Positions 1 to 8,776 of a stretch of DNA of 64,000 nt are shown here, piece by piece. The notes under the pieces are model-generated. The model saw only the letters and a program-made list of their open reading frames with translations. It made no database searches and had not been told where the DNA came from. The DNA comes from Lewinellaceae bacterium. GTDB taxonomy: Bacteria > Bacteroidota > Bacteroidia > Chitinophagales > Saprospiraceae. The position numbers were made by a program, and so were the translations under genes. How positions within the stretch are numbered: the stretch's first letter is position 1; the number at the start of each line of letters is the position of its first letter. Location: assembly GCA_016716135.1 (NCBI GenBank), contig JADJWX010000002.1:558001-622000 (forward strand), written 5' to 3'.

Positions 1-2
1 CC

Positions 3-830
3 AGCCCGAACGGCGGCGAAAGTTTTCCGGGCAATTCCACCCAAACCATCACCTGGAATGTAGCCGGTTCCAATAATGCACCGGTCAGCTGCGCCAACGT
101 CGCTATTTTGCTTTCGCTCAATGGCGGTGCCTCGTTCAGCACCCTGGTGGGCAGCACGCCAAACGACGGCTCCGAAACTATCACATTTAATGCGCCGGTG
201 ACCAGCCAGGCCCGTATCATGATCCAGGCTGTGGGCAACATTTTTTACGATGTGTCCGACAACAACTTTTCGTTTTCGTTGCCGCTGCCCATCGAGTTGA
301 TTTCGTTCAACGCTGCTGCGCAGCAAAACAAGGTGCGCCTCGACTGGGAAACGGCCACTGAAAAAGATAACCGCGGGTTTTATGTGGAGCGCAGTGTGGA
401 AAACGCCGCTGCTTTTGCCACCATCGGTTGGGTACCCGGCGCCGGAACGACCAACACTGCGCAGCGCTATACTTTTTTTGACAGCGATGCAAAACCCAAT
501 TTCAACTACTACTACCGCCTGCGGCAAACCGATTTTGACGGGCAGGAGCAGTATTCGCCGATCCGTGCCGTTTTGCTGGAAGGTACCGGCGGCACGTTAC
601 TGGTGCTGCCGAATCCGGCTTCCGAAAACATCCGCGTGGAGGTACCGGCCGGTGGCGCTGAATTGTTCGGGAATATTGAAATCCTGGACTTGAAAGGCGG
701 CCTGGTTAGCACTCAACCGATCCAAAACCGCAGCTTCGAACTGGATGTTTCGGGTTTTGAAACGGGCCTGTATTTTATCCGGGTACTGGTGGAAGGGCGT
801 GTTTTTCGCGGGGTGTTTTTGCGCCAGTAA
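3..830 (+). CDS. T9SS-sorted secreted or surface protein, C-terminal part (5' end outside window)
   Basis: The frame is open from the first bases of the window, so the N-terminus and any catalytic domain are missing. The visible part starts with a beta-sandwich-like segment (PNGGESF, then TITWNVAGS and SCANVAILLS) of the sort that follows the protease domain in reprolysin-type metallopeptidases of Bacteroidota. Next comes a fibronectin-like segment (ELISFNA, LDWETATEKDNRGFYVERS, YYYRLRQTDFDG), typical of proteins bearing a type IX secretion sorting domain. The last 80 or so residues fit a type A sorting domain: LVLPNPASENI, then GNIEILDLKG, then GLYFIRVLVEG. The protein is therefore probably exported by T9SS and attached to or released from the cell surface. 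A peptidase activity is only a guess because that part is not in the window. Confidence 0.8.
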   Translation, partial: SPNGGESFPGNSTQTITWNVAGSNNAPVSCANVAILLSLNGGASFSTLVGSTPNDGSETITFNAPVTSQARIMIQAVGNIFYDVSDNNFSFSLPLPIELISFNAAAQQNKVRLDWETATEKDNRGFYVERSVENAAAFATIGWVPGAGTTNTAQRYTFFDSDAKPNFNYYYRLRQTDFDGQEQYSPIRAVLLEGTGGTLLVLPNPASENIRVEVPAGGAELFGNIEILDLKGGLVSTQPIQNRSFELDVSGFETGLYFIRVLVEGRVFRGVFLRQ

Positions 831-849
831 CGCCGACTGTTAGTCGGCG
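831..849. terminator. Short hairpin directly after the T9SS gene
   Basis: An 8-bp perfect stem (CGCCGACT / AGTCGGCG) with a 3-nt loop begins right after the stop codon. No T-run follows, so it could be a transcription end, an mRNA-stabilising hairpin or a fragment of an intergenic repeat. A decayed version (CGCCGACT...AGTCGACG) lies at 1619-1636, next to the end of the E2 gene. Confidence 0.4.
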
Positions 850-859
850 TAATAACATG

Positions 860-1545
860 AGTCATCCCGAATTTTTCCATAAAAAAGACCTCGGAGAGGT
901 CAAATATTTGTAGAAATGCTCCGGTTACCCGTTGCCCGACCTCGGTACCGGCGTGCAATGATTGGTAATATTTGTGGTAACCATTTGGCTTTTAGCATTT
1001 CTCCCTTACGCTTGTGCAGGTTCCTCGCTGCGCTCGGAATGACAATGCGTATTAAATAAAACAGGGAGGGGCGGTAAAACCCGGTAAAGCAACATTTCGT
1101 CGCCCCTTTCTTTTAGCCCAACCATAGTGGGATAGGCTGTGGTCAAAACTGGGGGCGAGGCAATGTTCCTTTTTCCAAATCTTTCGCCCCGGATTCTTAT
1201 AAGGTGGTCTTGTCATTCCGAGTGCAGCAGGAACCTGTCTGCCGAAACGGGAATCCTAAATATAACGCCTTTGCACGCCGGTGAGAGGTCGAATCAGGTG
1301 GCACCCTGTATGCGACCTCTGAGGGTGTCGAGGCTTAAATCGCTGATCTGAGTGCAGCGAGGAACCTGTCTGCTCGAAAGCGGGAATCCTAAATATAACT
1401 TGCCTTTGCACGCCGGTAGAGAGGTCGAATATCCAGGTGGCAACCCCTGTACATGCGACCTCTCCGAGGTCGTCGGGCGCCCTTAAATCTTTGATCTACA
1501 AATATTTGACTTCTCCGAAGTCATTATAAAATTCGGGATGACGCA
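860..1545. repeat. Composite intergenic repeat, three copies of a roughly 130-195 bp unit inside inverted arms
   Basis: This fills most of the 806-bp gap between two convergent genes; no convincing protein is seen. Outer arms of about 50 bp (860-913 and 1495-1545) are inverted copies sharing GTCATCCCGAATTTT and CAAATATTTGTAG. Inside, a unit made of ATTCCGAG-GCAGC-AGGAACCTG, then GAATCCTAAATATA, TTGCACGCCGGT and ACCTCTCCGAGGTC occurs twice in tandem (1220-1349 and 1350-1496). A more diverged copy lies in reverse orientation (about 890-1044). The ATTCCGAG...AGGAACCT block belongs to a kind of palindromic intergenic sequence seen widely in bacteria. Confidence 0.75.
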
Positions 1546-1636
1546 TGTTTGAAAAAAGCAAGTGTAACCCAAGTGCACATCAACATTCGAGTGTGCTCGC
1601 GATTACCCGGGAATTTACGCCGACTACCAGTCGACG

Positions 1637-2917
1637 TTACAGCCAGCCCAAAAAAGGTTCTTCCAAAATTGCTTTGAGTTGTTGCAGGAAACGCGCGGCA
1701 TCGGCGCCGTTGATCACCCGGTGATCCCAGCCGATGGTCATGGGCATCATCAGGCGCGGCTCAAATTCTTTCCCATTCCATACCGGTTCAAAAGTTGCGG
1801 CGGTAATACTCAAAATGGCGACTTCCGGCCAGTTGACGATGGAGATCATATTTGTACCGCCGATACCGCCGATATTGGAAATACTGAAGGTGCCGCCTTC
1901 GAGATCCTCCAGTTTGTTTTTCCCATCGCGGGTGCGGCCGCTGAGTGCGCTGAGCTCCACCGAAATTTCCGTCAGGCTTTTTTGATCCACATTCCGGATA
2001 ACCGGTACCAGCAAGCCCCGGGGTGTATCCACAGCGATGCCGATGTTGTAGTAATTTTTGTAGATCACTTCACGGGATTCCAGGTCGTAGCTGGCATTAA
2101 ACTGCGGCATACGGCGCAGCACGGAAGTAACGGCCTTGGTTAAAATTGCTGTGGTGGTCAGGCTGCCGCCGGCTGCTTTCACCTGGTCTTTGTATTGCTG
2201 GCGCAATTGCTCCAGGCGGGTGATGTCGGCTTTTTCGGATATCCAGGCGTGCGGAATGGCGTTGAACGCGTACACCATGTTGTCGGCGGTAACTACCCCG
2301 ATGCGGCTTTGCGGCTGGCGGTCTACGGCGCCGAACTTTTCAAAATTCGGGAGGGCTTTGTGCGCTATGCCGCCACCTGCCGCTGCGCCGCCGCCGGTAT
2401 CGATTTTTCGTTTGACGTAGTCGACGACATCTTTGTAGGAAATGCGGTTGGCGCCTTGTTGGGGTTGCACATCAGAAAGATTGATGCCGAATTCTTTAGC
2501 GCGTTTGCGCGCCAGCGGGCTGGTGCGCACGCCGCCTTTTGGTTTCCCGTCGGCCGATGCCACTGCCGGAGCGGGCGCCGGTGCAGTGGTGGCTGGAGTT
2601 GGTGCGGGTTCTTCCACTTTTGCGGGTGCCTCTTTTTTCGCAGTATCGCCCCCCTCGGAGGCCGCTGCAGCCGGAGCTTCCCCCGAGGTTTTCAGCCGCA
2701 GAATGGGGGTGCCTTCCGTGACATCGTCGCCTACCTTCACCAGGATTTCCTCCACGGTGCCCGCAGCATCCACGGGCATTTCGGCGTCCACCTTGTCGGT
2801 GCCGACGATAACGACAATTTGCTCCTGATTGACTGTATCGCCTGCTTGAACCAGTATTTCGGTAATTTTTCCGGTAACGCCTTCACCCAGCGAAGGCAGT
2901 ATGTATTCGTGCGCCAT
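1637..2917 (-). CDS. Dihydrolipoamide acyltransferase (E2) of a 2-oxoacid dehydrogenase complex
   Basis: Core enzyme of a 2-oxoacid dehydrogenase complex, passing the acyl group from a lipoyl arm to CoA in the cytoplasm. The 426 residues contain one N-terminal lipoyl domain (residues 1-78, lipoylated lysine K42 in VGTDKVDAEMP), an Ala/Pro/Glu-rich linker, a peripheral subunit-binding domain (about 128-172, VRTSPLARKRAKEFGI), a second linker and a catalytic domain ending in DHRVINGADAARF (catalytic His399). The Asn at 403, where many E2s have Asp, also occurs in the Azotobacter pyruvate enzyme, so it does not imply loss of activity. No E1 or E3 gene is adjacent, so pyruvate, branched-chain and 2-oxoglutarate substrates cannot be told apart. 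It diverges from pepD across a 246-bp spacer. Confidence 0.93.
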   Translation of the reverse strand: MAHEYILPSLGEGVTGKITEILVQAGDTVNQEQIVVIVGTDKVDAEMPVDAAGTVEEILVKVGDDVTEGTPILRLKTSGEAPAAAASEGGDTAKKEAPAKVEEPAPTPATTAPAPAPAVASADGKPKGGVRTSPLARKRAKEFGINLSDVQPQQGANRISYKDVVDYVKRKIDTGGGAAAGGGIAHKALPNFEKFGAVDRQPQSRIGVVTADNMVYAFNAIPHAWISEKADITRLEQLRQQYKDQVKAAGGSLTTTAILTKAVTSVLRRMPQFNASYDLESREVIYKNYYNIGIAVDTPRGLLVPVIRNVDQKSLTEISVELSALSGRTRDGKNKLEDLEGGTFSISNIGGIGGTNMISIVNWPEVAILSITAATFEPVWNGKEFEPRLMMPMTIGWDHRVINGADAARFLQQLKAILEEPFLGWL

Positions 2918-3076
2918 AAGTTAAATTGGACATTGAAATTTCCCGGCAGCAAACATTGAAAATTGACGATTGGTTCGCGGGGAAAGCCGGGCAGGGGCAA
3001 AGATGGGACAAGTTTGCGGGAAAACAAACTGGCTTTGTTTCGTTTGTTTAAGCCCGGTTTTACCGGCAAATGATTG

Positions 3077-3084
3077 TAAGTTTG
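3077..3084 (+). promoter_or_regulatory. Possible -7 promoter element (TAAGTTTG) upstream of pepD
   Basis: TAAGTTTG matches the Bacteroidota -7 consensus TAnnTTTG and lies 80 nt before the pepD start. No TTTG is found at the expected 19-nt distance upstream, so the call rests on the -7 box alone. Confidence 0.35.
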
Positions 3085-3163
3085 CCAGGACCGGCAGTGC
3101 GCCTGAAACGGGCGCCGTACCGGTCCGCCCATCCATTTTTGTTTTTTTTAAACCAATTTATTT

Positions 3164-4630
3164 ATGTCTTCGCGCAACGCTATTCAAGGTATTGCCCCGG
3201 CCCTGGTTTGGGAGCGGTTTTATGAAATCAGCCGGATCCCGCGTCCGTCTAAAAAAGAGGAGCGGATCACGGCGCATTTTGAACAGCTGTTTCAAAAACT
3301 CGGAATTCCGTACGAAAAAGACAATGTCGGAAACCTGGTTGCCCGGGTGCCGGCCACCAATGGCTATGAGAATGCGCCGATCGTCGTCCTCCAGGGCCAC
3401 AGCGATATGGTTTGCGAGAAAAATCGCGGCACCGAGCACGATTTTGACAACGACCCCATTCACCTGGTGCGCAACGGCGAGTGGATCGGGGCTAAAGGCA
3501 CCACCCTCGGCGCCGACAACGGCATCGGTGTAGCGGCAGCCCTGGCTTTGCTGAGCGACAAAGACGCTGAACACGGTCCGCTCGAAATTCTGATCACTAT
3601 TGATGAGGAAACCGGCCTGACTGGCGCCAATAAAATTTCATCCAAACTGCTGAAAGGCAAGTATCTCATCAACCTCGACTCGGAGGAAGACGGCATTTTT
3701 TATATCGGCTGCGCAGGCGGTATCGACACCACCGGTAGCTTCCGGGTTAAACACGCACCCCTGCCTGCCGGCAAATATTCGGCTTTTTCCCTGCGCATTT
3801 CCGGCCTGAAGGGCGGGCATTCCGGCGGCGACATCCACATGGGGCGTGCCAATGCGATAAAATTGCTCGCGCGCACCCTGGAGGCCCTTCAGCCGCTGTC
3901 GCCCTTTTTCACGGCCATTCAAGGCGGCAGTAAACGCAATGCGATTCCCCGGGAAGCCGAACTGACCCTGGTCGTGCCGGAACTTGCCGTGGACCAGGCC
4001 CGCGCGATCATTGCACAGTGCGAACAAAATTTTAAAAACGAGTTCAAAAAGAACGACGCCGGGGTAAAGGTTGAGTTGGAACCAGCCTCCATGCCCATGT
4101 TTGTTTACGCCAAATCGCTCGCCACCAAACTCTTGCAAACCTTGCTGGCCCTGCCGCATGGCGTTATCCAAATGAGCGCCGATATCGAAGGACTGGTTGA
4201 AACCTCCACTAACCTGGCAACTGTGGTCAGCGACGAGAGCCTCATCACTATCGGCACCAACCAGCGCAGTTCGGTGGAAAGCGCCAAACGCTACATCGCC
4301 GGAAGCGTGTCGGCAGCCTTCGGCCTCGCCGGCGCGCACGTGGATCAAACCGATGGCTACCCCGGCTGGCAACCGAATATGGATTCCAAACTCCTCCAAA
4401 TCTGCCGAAAGGTGGGCAAAGCAGCATACGGCAAAGAGCCGGAAATCAAAGCCATCCACGCCGGCCTCGAATGCGGCATCCTGGGTGGCAAATACCCCGG
4501 CCTCGACATGATCTCCTTCGGCCCGACCATCACCGGCGCCCACTCGCCCGACGAAAAGGTGCATATTCCGGCCGTGGAGAAGTTTTACGACTTATTGAAG
4601 GCGGTGCTGAAGGCGATTGCAACAGCTTAA
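3164..4630 (+). CDS. pepD: Cytosolic aminoacyl-histidine / nonspecific dipeptidase (M20 family)
   Basis: Zinc dipeptidase that cleaves Xaa-His and other dipeptides in the cytoplasm. The 488 residues match the usual length of the PepD/M20C family. Metal and catalytic motifs are in order: QGHSDMVCEK (zinc His near 79 and catalytic Asp near 81), LGADNGIG (bridging Asp near 118), DEETGLTGA (catalytic and zinc Glu near 148-149), INLDSEE, the lid-domain motif KGGHSGGDI, and HAGLECG near the C-terminus. The start ATG gives MSSRNAIQGI and follows an A/T-rich stretch without a clear Shine-Dalgarno, as is usual in this phylum. The next gene starts 12 bp after the stop, so the two probably share a transcript. 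No signal peptide is seen. Confidence 0.93.
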   Translation: MSSRNAIQGIAPALVWERFYEISRIPRPSKKEERITAHFEQLFQKLGIPYEKDNVGNLVARVPATNGYENAPIVVLQGHSDMVCEKNRGTEHDFDNDPIHLVRNGEWIGAKGTTLGADNGIGVAAALALLSDKDAEHGPLEILITIDEETGLTGANKISSKLLKGKYLINLDSEEDGIFYIGCAGGIDTTGSFRVKHAPLPAGKYSAFSLRISGLKGGHSGGDIHMGRANAIKLLARTLEALQPLSPFFTAIQGGSKRNAIPREAELTLVVPELAVDQARAIIAQCEQNFKNEFKKNDAGVKVELEPASMPMFVYAKSLATKLLQTLLALPHGVIQMSADIEGLVETSTNLATVVSDESLITIGTNQRSSVESAKRYIAGSVSAAFGLAGAHVDQTDGYPGWQPNMDSKLLQICRKVGKAAYGKEPEIKAIHAGLECGILGGKYPGLDMISFGPTITGAHSPDEKVHIPAVEKFYDLLKAVLKAIATA

Positions 4631-4642
4631 TTTTTTCCAATC

Positions 4643-5698
4643 ATGCAAATCAAACGCTACACCGTTCAGCCCGGCAGCCTGAAAAACCTCCAACTGATCG
4701 ACGACACCCTGGCGCCCCCCGGCCCCGGTGAAGTGCAGGTTTCGGTGAAAGCCGTGGGCCTGAACTTCGCCGATGTATTCGCCATCTGGGGCTTTTACAA
4801 GGCTGCGCCAAAAGAAACGTTTACGCCCGGACTGGAATACGCCGGGGAGATTACCGCGCTTGGCGCAGGCGTTACCACATTTAAAACCGGCGACCGGGTT
4901 ATGGGTGTCACGCGTTTTGGCGGATATACCACCGGAATCAATATCCATTCGGATTATATCGTGCCGATTCCGGCAGATTGGGACTATGCCACCGGCGCAG
5001 CGTTTTTGGTGCAAACCCTGACGGCTTACTACGGCTTGTTTAACCTGGGCGACCTGCAAAACGGCCAAACAGTACTGATCCACAGCATTGCCGGCGGTGT
5101 GGGGCTGCAGGGATTGAAAATTTGCAAGGCAAAAGGCTGTTTTGTCGTAGGCACTGTCGGAAATGCCGGAAAAATCGAGCTAGCTAAAGCCAACGGCTGC
5201 GATCGCGTGCTGGTGCGCAGCAAAAACTTCGAACAGGAACTCCGCGAAGCGCTCGGCAACCGGCAGCTTGATCTGGTCATCGACACGGTGGGCGGGCGCT
5301 ACTTCAGCATCCCCTGGAAAATGCTCGCGCCCATGGGCCGGCTCATTGTCGTGGGCGCCTCGCGCTATGCCAGCGTGGGCAACCGGCCGAACCTCCTGCG
5401 CATGCTGTGGCATTTTCTGACCCGTCCGAAGATTGACCCGCAAGCACTCCCCGAACTCAACCGGGGCCTATTTGGCTTCAACCTGATCTACCTGTACGAC
5501 CGCATCGACCTCATGCCGCCGATGCTGGAAGATCTCCGCTCGATGCAGCTGACGCCGCCGCACGTTGGGCACACATTTGACTTTTCACAAATGCGCGAGG
5601 CAATTTTGTTGTTCCAAAGCGGGAAAACGCAGGGGAAGGTTGTTGGTGGTTGGTTGATCTGTTTTTTTTGTGCGCCCAGCCATGAATGGCCGGGCTAA
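4643..5698 (+). CDS. Zinc-independent MDR oxidoreductase, VAT1/quinone-reductase-like
   Basis: Member of the medium-chain dehydrogenase/reductase family, quinone oxidoreductase/VAT1 branch, expected to bind NADPH. Visible features are the N-terminal GroES-like fold (GEVQVSVKAVGLNFAD, then GLEYAGEI), the VQTLTAYYGL helix, and a Rossmann fold starting IHSIAGGVGLQGLKI. The zinc-ligand cysteines of alcohol dehydrogenases are absent. The substrate cannot be predicted. The C-terminus is odd: family members normally end soon after the GKVV motif, but here the frame continues as VGGWLICFFC and APSHEWPG. The last of that lies inside an intergenic repeat starting at 5671, so the original stop may have been replaced by the repeat. 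Confidence 0.85.
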   Translation: MQIKRYTVQPGSLKNLQLIDDTLAPPGPGEVQVSVKAVGLNFADVFAIWGFYKAAPKETFTPGLEYAGEITALGAGVTTFKTGDRVMGVTRFGGYTTGINIHSDYIVPIPADWDYATGAAFLVQTLTAYYGLFNLGDLQNGQTVLIHSIAGGVGLQGLKICKAKGCFVVGTVGNAGKIELAKANGCDRVLVRSKNFEQELREALGNRQLDLVIDTVGGRYFSIPWKMLAPMGRLIVVGASRYASVGNRPNLLRMLWHFLTRPKIDPQALPELNRGLFGFNLIYLYDRIDLMPPMLEDLRSMQLTPPHVGHTFDFSQMREAILLFQSGKTQGKVVGGWLICFFCAPSHEWPG

Positions 5699-6096
5699 GA
5701 ATGGCTGGGCTGAGAATGGCCGGTCTGAGAATGGCCGGTCTGAGAATAATGAGTAGATTGAAAACTGTACCAACCCGATCTTTTCTAAAATGATTCCCAC
5801 TTAAAACGGGCTGGCCAACGTCTCACAGTAGAACGGAACTCGTACCCCAAACACCCCTTCTCAGCCCAGGCATTTATGCCTGGTGCGCCCAGCCATGAAT
5901 GGCTGGGCTAAGAATGGCTGGGCTAAGAATGGCGGGCTGAGAATGGCCGGTCTGAGAATAATGAGTAGATTGAAAACTGTACCAACCCGATCTTTTCTAA
6001 AATGATTCCCACTTAAAACGGGCTGGCCAACGTCTCACAGTAGAACGGAACTCGTACCCCAAACACCCCTTCTCAGCCCAGGCATTTATGCCTGGG
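5671..6096. repeat. Two tandem 213-bp direct repeats with hairpin ends
   Basis: Copy 1 is 5671-5883 and copy 2 is 5884-6096. The last 140 or so bases of each copy look identical. Each copy opens with a palindrome (GCCCAGCCAT GA ATGGCYGGGC), continues with 15-bp iterations of a GGCYGGKCTRAGAAT-like word (more in copy 1 than in copy 2), and ends in a hairpin CCCAGGCAT TT ATGCCTGGG (the second at 6078-6096). The block overlaps the end of the oxidoreductase gene and stops just after nosY, so it fills the gap between two convergent genes. No coding potential is seen. Confidence 0.85.
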
Positions 6097-6108
6097 ACAA
6101 TAAAATAT

Positions 6109-6951
6109 TTAAATATCCTTCTTCCGAAAAATCCGCACCGCAATCCAAAGCGGCAACGCGATCCAAAGCGACATCGCCAGAAAAGACAGTCCGGCGCCCA
6201 AGGTCGAGCCGAAAAAATGCTGGAACAACGCGCCGGTATACCCCATCAGTGCAGCGGCGTCCAGTTGAAGCAGCATGGCAATCCGGGCCAGATCGACCGG
6301 ATTTAAAAAAGCAAGGCCAATCACCGCTTTTTCCAGGGGATAGTCGCTGAAGGCAAACATGCTCATCAACACGATACCGTCGTACAGGATCGTGCAAAAA
6401 AACCAGAGCAGGAGCGCGACGCCTATGCCCCGGGCTTTGTCGCGCGACAAAACCGTAGCCAGAAAAGCCATCGACACAAAGGCCAGCGTGAGCAGCAGGC
6501 CGCAGACCACCAACACCAGCCCGCGCACCGAGCCGTCGTATAGCAACACCGGCACCCCAACCCCGACGCCGAAAGCGATGCACAGCGAAGCCGCCATGCC
6601 CAGGTATTGTCCCAGAAAAATGTCGGAACGCCGCAGCGGTTGTGCGAGCATGAGTTCCATAAACTCATACGAATTGTACAGGTGGATGGTGGCAAATACG
6701 ATGCTCACCAGGGGCAACACAATGAGAATAATGTTCAGCAAACTCATCATGCCCTTCGTCGGGTCGCTTTCCAGGTTGAAAAAACTCATGGAAACCGCTA
6801 CCAGGAACAGCAGGTAAGCCAGGACAAACTTGTTGCGCAAAATATCATACACGACATACTTGGCAATATTCAGCATTTGCATAGGCGAACGGGTTGTCGG
6901 TGCAGCCAAGGTAGCAGATTGTGGTAGTTCTATGCTGGTGGAGATTTTCAT
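6109..6951 (-). CDS. nosY: NosY-type ABC transporter permease for N2O reductase maturation
   Basis: Membrane permease expected to work with NosF (ATPase) and NosD (periplasmic) in building the copper sites of N2O reductase. The 280 residues show about six hydrophobic segments typical of ABC-2 type permeases: FVLAYLLFLVAVSMSFF, IILIVLPLVSIVFATIHLY, YLGMAASLCIAFGVGVG, LVLVVCGLLLTLAF and two more. The first 20-30 residues (ISTSIELPQSATLAAP) are polar and unlike the family, so translation might start at the internal Met near 6882 (MQMLNIAKYVV). It is the last gene of the island and is split from nosF by ric and a predicted outer-membrane protein gene. It starts 14 bp after the preceding gene ends, which fits one transcript. 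Confidence 0.82.
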   Translation of the reverse strand: MKISTSIELPQSATLAAPTTRSPMQMLNIAKYVVYDILRNKFVLAYLLFLVAVSMSFFNLESDPTKGMMSLLNIILIVLPLVSIVFATIHLYNSYEFMELMLAQPLRRSDIFLGQYLGMAASLCIAFGVGVGVPVLLYDGSVRGLVLVVCGLLLTLAFVSMAFLATVLSRDKARGIGVALLLWFFCTILYDGIVLMSMFAFSDYPLEKAVIGLAFLNPVDLARIAMLLQLDAAALMGYTGALFQHFFGSTLGAGLSFLAMSLWIALPLWIAVRIFRKKDI

Positions 6952-6965
6952 TTTTCAGCAGGTTT

Positions 6966-7859
6966 TTAAAATAAGTAAGACAGGCCGACCTGGAATCGTT
7001 GGCCGGCATCGACGTAGCCGTCTCCGAGAAACTGATCCAGGGGGACATCCCATTGAACACTGAGGGCCAGGTTGCCGGGGTACCAGTCGAGGCCGAGGGT
7101 GCCGAAGGTGGCATAACCACCGGTATCATCCACCCGCCGATTTTCGTGGCTGTCTTCGGCGGCCCATTCGTAGGCCAGGCCAACCGACGGCAACCAACTG
7201 CTTCGGGCGTTTTGGGCCAGGTAAAACAGCCGGCCATTCAGGTTGAGCCGGTTGCCGAATTGGAATTGCGCGCTGTTTTTCCCGCTCAGGCGGAACAGCG
7301 CATTGGTATTCAGTCCCCAGTTGTTGAAACGCAGGGTGTAGGTTCCGGAAGCAAGCCAGTCCAGCGCGCCGGTGCCGGGTTGCAGGTTCGGGTTGATGTT
7401 CCGTTCAATCAGTTCAGGATCGAATTTGCCGGTAGGCAATTTCACCCCGCCCCCCAGGTACAAGGCGTGCCGCCAACCGGCGTTTGCCCCCCAGGTTTTT
7501 TCCAAAAAATTGTAATTGGCCAGCAACACGGCATCGCCAATGCCCTGGCGCACAAGCGGCTCGGCATTCAATTCTTTGGTGAAATGGTTGTATGGCAAAA
7601 CGGCGAGTACCTGCAGGCGGCGGGCCGGATAAAATCGGCCCCAGATTTCGGCGCTGTGAAACCGGTCGGAAGAAATGCCGTCACCGTGGTGTTCCGTTTC
7701 GAAACTGCGGTAAAACCAACGGACGCCAAGCACATGCCGCTGGTATTGCGGCAAGGCGCTCAGGTAATGTCCGCTGAGCGAGCACCCGCAGCGGTCGCAG
7801 GCGCGGCTGGTGGCTGGCGCCAGAAAAAACAGGGCGAATACAAAAAACAGGGTGCGCAT
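6966..7859 (-). CDS. Predicted outer-membrane protein with N-terminal CxxCxC motif, in the nos operon
   Basis: About 297 residues. A signal peptide (MRTLFFVFALFFLAPATSRA) is followed at once by CDRCGC and then SGHYLSALPQYQRHVLG. The rest alternates short amphipathic strands (FGNRLNLNGRLFYLAQN, LSVQWDVPLD) and ends in FQVGLSYLF, an aromatic-terminated final strand as in outer-membrane beta-barrels. I know CxxCGC proteins of this sort only as 'transporter-like' proteins of Bacteroidota. Three cysteines at the predicted mature N-terminus could bind a metal such as copper, but that is inference. I take the ATG at 7859 over an in-frame TTG at 7868 that would overlap the ric stop; it gives a 5-bp gap after ric. 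Confidence 0.7.
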   Translation of the reverse strand: MRTLFFVFALFFLAPATSRACDRCGCSLSGHYLSALPQYQRHVLGVRWFYRSFETEHHGDGISSDRFHSAEIWGRFYPARRLQVLAVLPYNHFTKELNAEPLVRQGIGDAVLLANYNFLEKTWGANAGWRHALYLGGGVKLPTGKFDPELIERNINPNLQPGTGALDWLASGTYTLRFNNWGLNTNALFRLSGKNSAQFQFGNRLNLNGRLFYLAQNARSSWLPSVGLAYEWAAEDSHENRRVDDTGGYATFGTLGLDWYPGNLALSVQWDVPLDQFLGDGYVDAGQRFQVGLSYLF

Positions 7860-7864
7860 AATCC

Positions 7865-8596
7865 TCAATTTTGATTTTGAAATTGTTGTTCAAGCAGCAT
7901 TGCCTTCGGAAACAGGACGTTGTTTTCCAGGTGGATATGCCGGCGAAGGTCCTGGTCCAGTTCGTTGAGTTTGGCAAACGTAACCTGGTAGCTGGCGCAG
8001 GCATCCTGCGGTGGGGTAAACGCCTGCGTGAGTTCGCGCAAGTTTTCCAAAATAGCGCCGGCACTTTCGTGTTCGTGCTCCATCATCCGGATCGGGTTTT
8101 GCACTGTGCGGAAAGGCGGGGGCGCTACCGGTGCTTTTTCACGGCGCGCGGCATCGAGCATTTTAATGTACGGAAACAGGATTTGCTCTTCTTTTGCCAT
8201 GTGCGCCATCAAATCTTCGGCCAGCAACCGCACTTGTTTTTCCACGATTTTCAACTCCGGATGGCGCGCACCGTGCACCTGGGCAATTTTTGTGCTGTAT
8301 TGGATTAAAAAAGGCAGCGCGTCGCGCAAATACCGGTGGTGGGTTTGCACGATGTATTCGGCCAGAAAACCGGGCGACCAGTTCGCGGCATTTTCGGCGG
8401 GTAAACCGGTGGTTGCCAGGGCCTGCTCCAAATCCTGCGATAAGGCCTCAAAGGCAACCGATTTTTCGGCGCAGGCCGTCGCCAGGGTCTTTTTCCCGCC
8501 GCAGCAAAAGTCGATGCCGTAGCGGTTGAATATTGCGGCGCTCTGGTAATCCTGTGCCACCAGTTCGCCTACTGTTAATTCTGGATGTATCTGCAT
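7865..8596 (-). CDS. ric: Iron-sulfur cluster repair di-iron protein (RIC/YtfE/ScdA family)
   Basis: Hemerythrin-like protein that helps restore iron-sulfur clusters damaged by nitric oxide and oxidative stress, acting in the cytoplasm. The 243 residues hold the N-terminal DUF542/ScdA-N domain (TVGELVAQDYQSAAIFNRYGI then DFCCGGKKTL) and a hemerythrin domain with the iron-ligand helices QTHHRYLRDALP, HMAKEEQILFPYI, EHEHESAGAIL and HIHLENNVLFPKA. This is the full family architecture. It lies inside the nos operon, 153 bp after nosF and just before the predicted outer-membrane protein gene. That links NO damage repair with N2O respiration, where NO is a likely companion stress. Confidence 0.92.
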   Translation of the reverse strand: MQIHPELTVGELVAQDYQSAAIFNRYGIDFCCGGKKTLATACAEKSVAFEALSQDLEQALATTGLPAENAANWSPGFLAEYIVQTHHRYLRDALPFLIQYSTKIAQVHGARHPELKIVEKQVRLLAEDLMAHMAKEEQILFPYIKMLDAARREKAPVAPPPFRTVQNPIRMMEHEHESAGAILENLRELTQAFTPPQDACASYQVTFAKLNELDQDLRRHIHLENNVLFPKAMLLEQQFQNQN

Positions 8597-8776
8597 GGTT
8601 AAATTTTTTAGTTATTGGTTGGGTTATTCTTGGGTCATTGGAGTCATTAGAAGGTCATTATCGTCATTAGGTCATTGAGGCCTCGAACTCGGTATTCCGT
8701 AATCCGTACTCCGCACTCCGTAATGACTCGAAGTCACGCCGACAATAGGTTAATGCACACTCCGCACTCCGTAATC
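8597..8776. repeat. Heptamer-word repeats between ric and nosF, reaching into the nosF 3' end
   Basis: Two word families are seen: GTCATT-type words spaced 7-11 nt (8633-8678) and near-perfect heptamers of the type CCGTAAT/CCGTACT/CCGCACT (8693-8724). The CCGCACT/CCGTAAT pair returns at 8762-8775, inside the last codons of nosF. Between them lies GACTCGAAGTCACGCCGACAATA (8726-8748), one base off the end of the inverted-repeat element at 10797-11008. Confidence 0.7.

Noticed and set aside
1139..1351. 70-codon open frame on the plus strand
   Set aside because: It lies entirely in the composite repeat, and its sequence is explained by tandem repeat units.
2195..2959. 254-codon open frame opposite the E2 gene
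   Set aside because: Shadow of the E2 acyltransferase, whose domains are certain; the reverse reading has no domain features.
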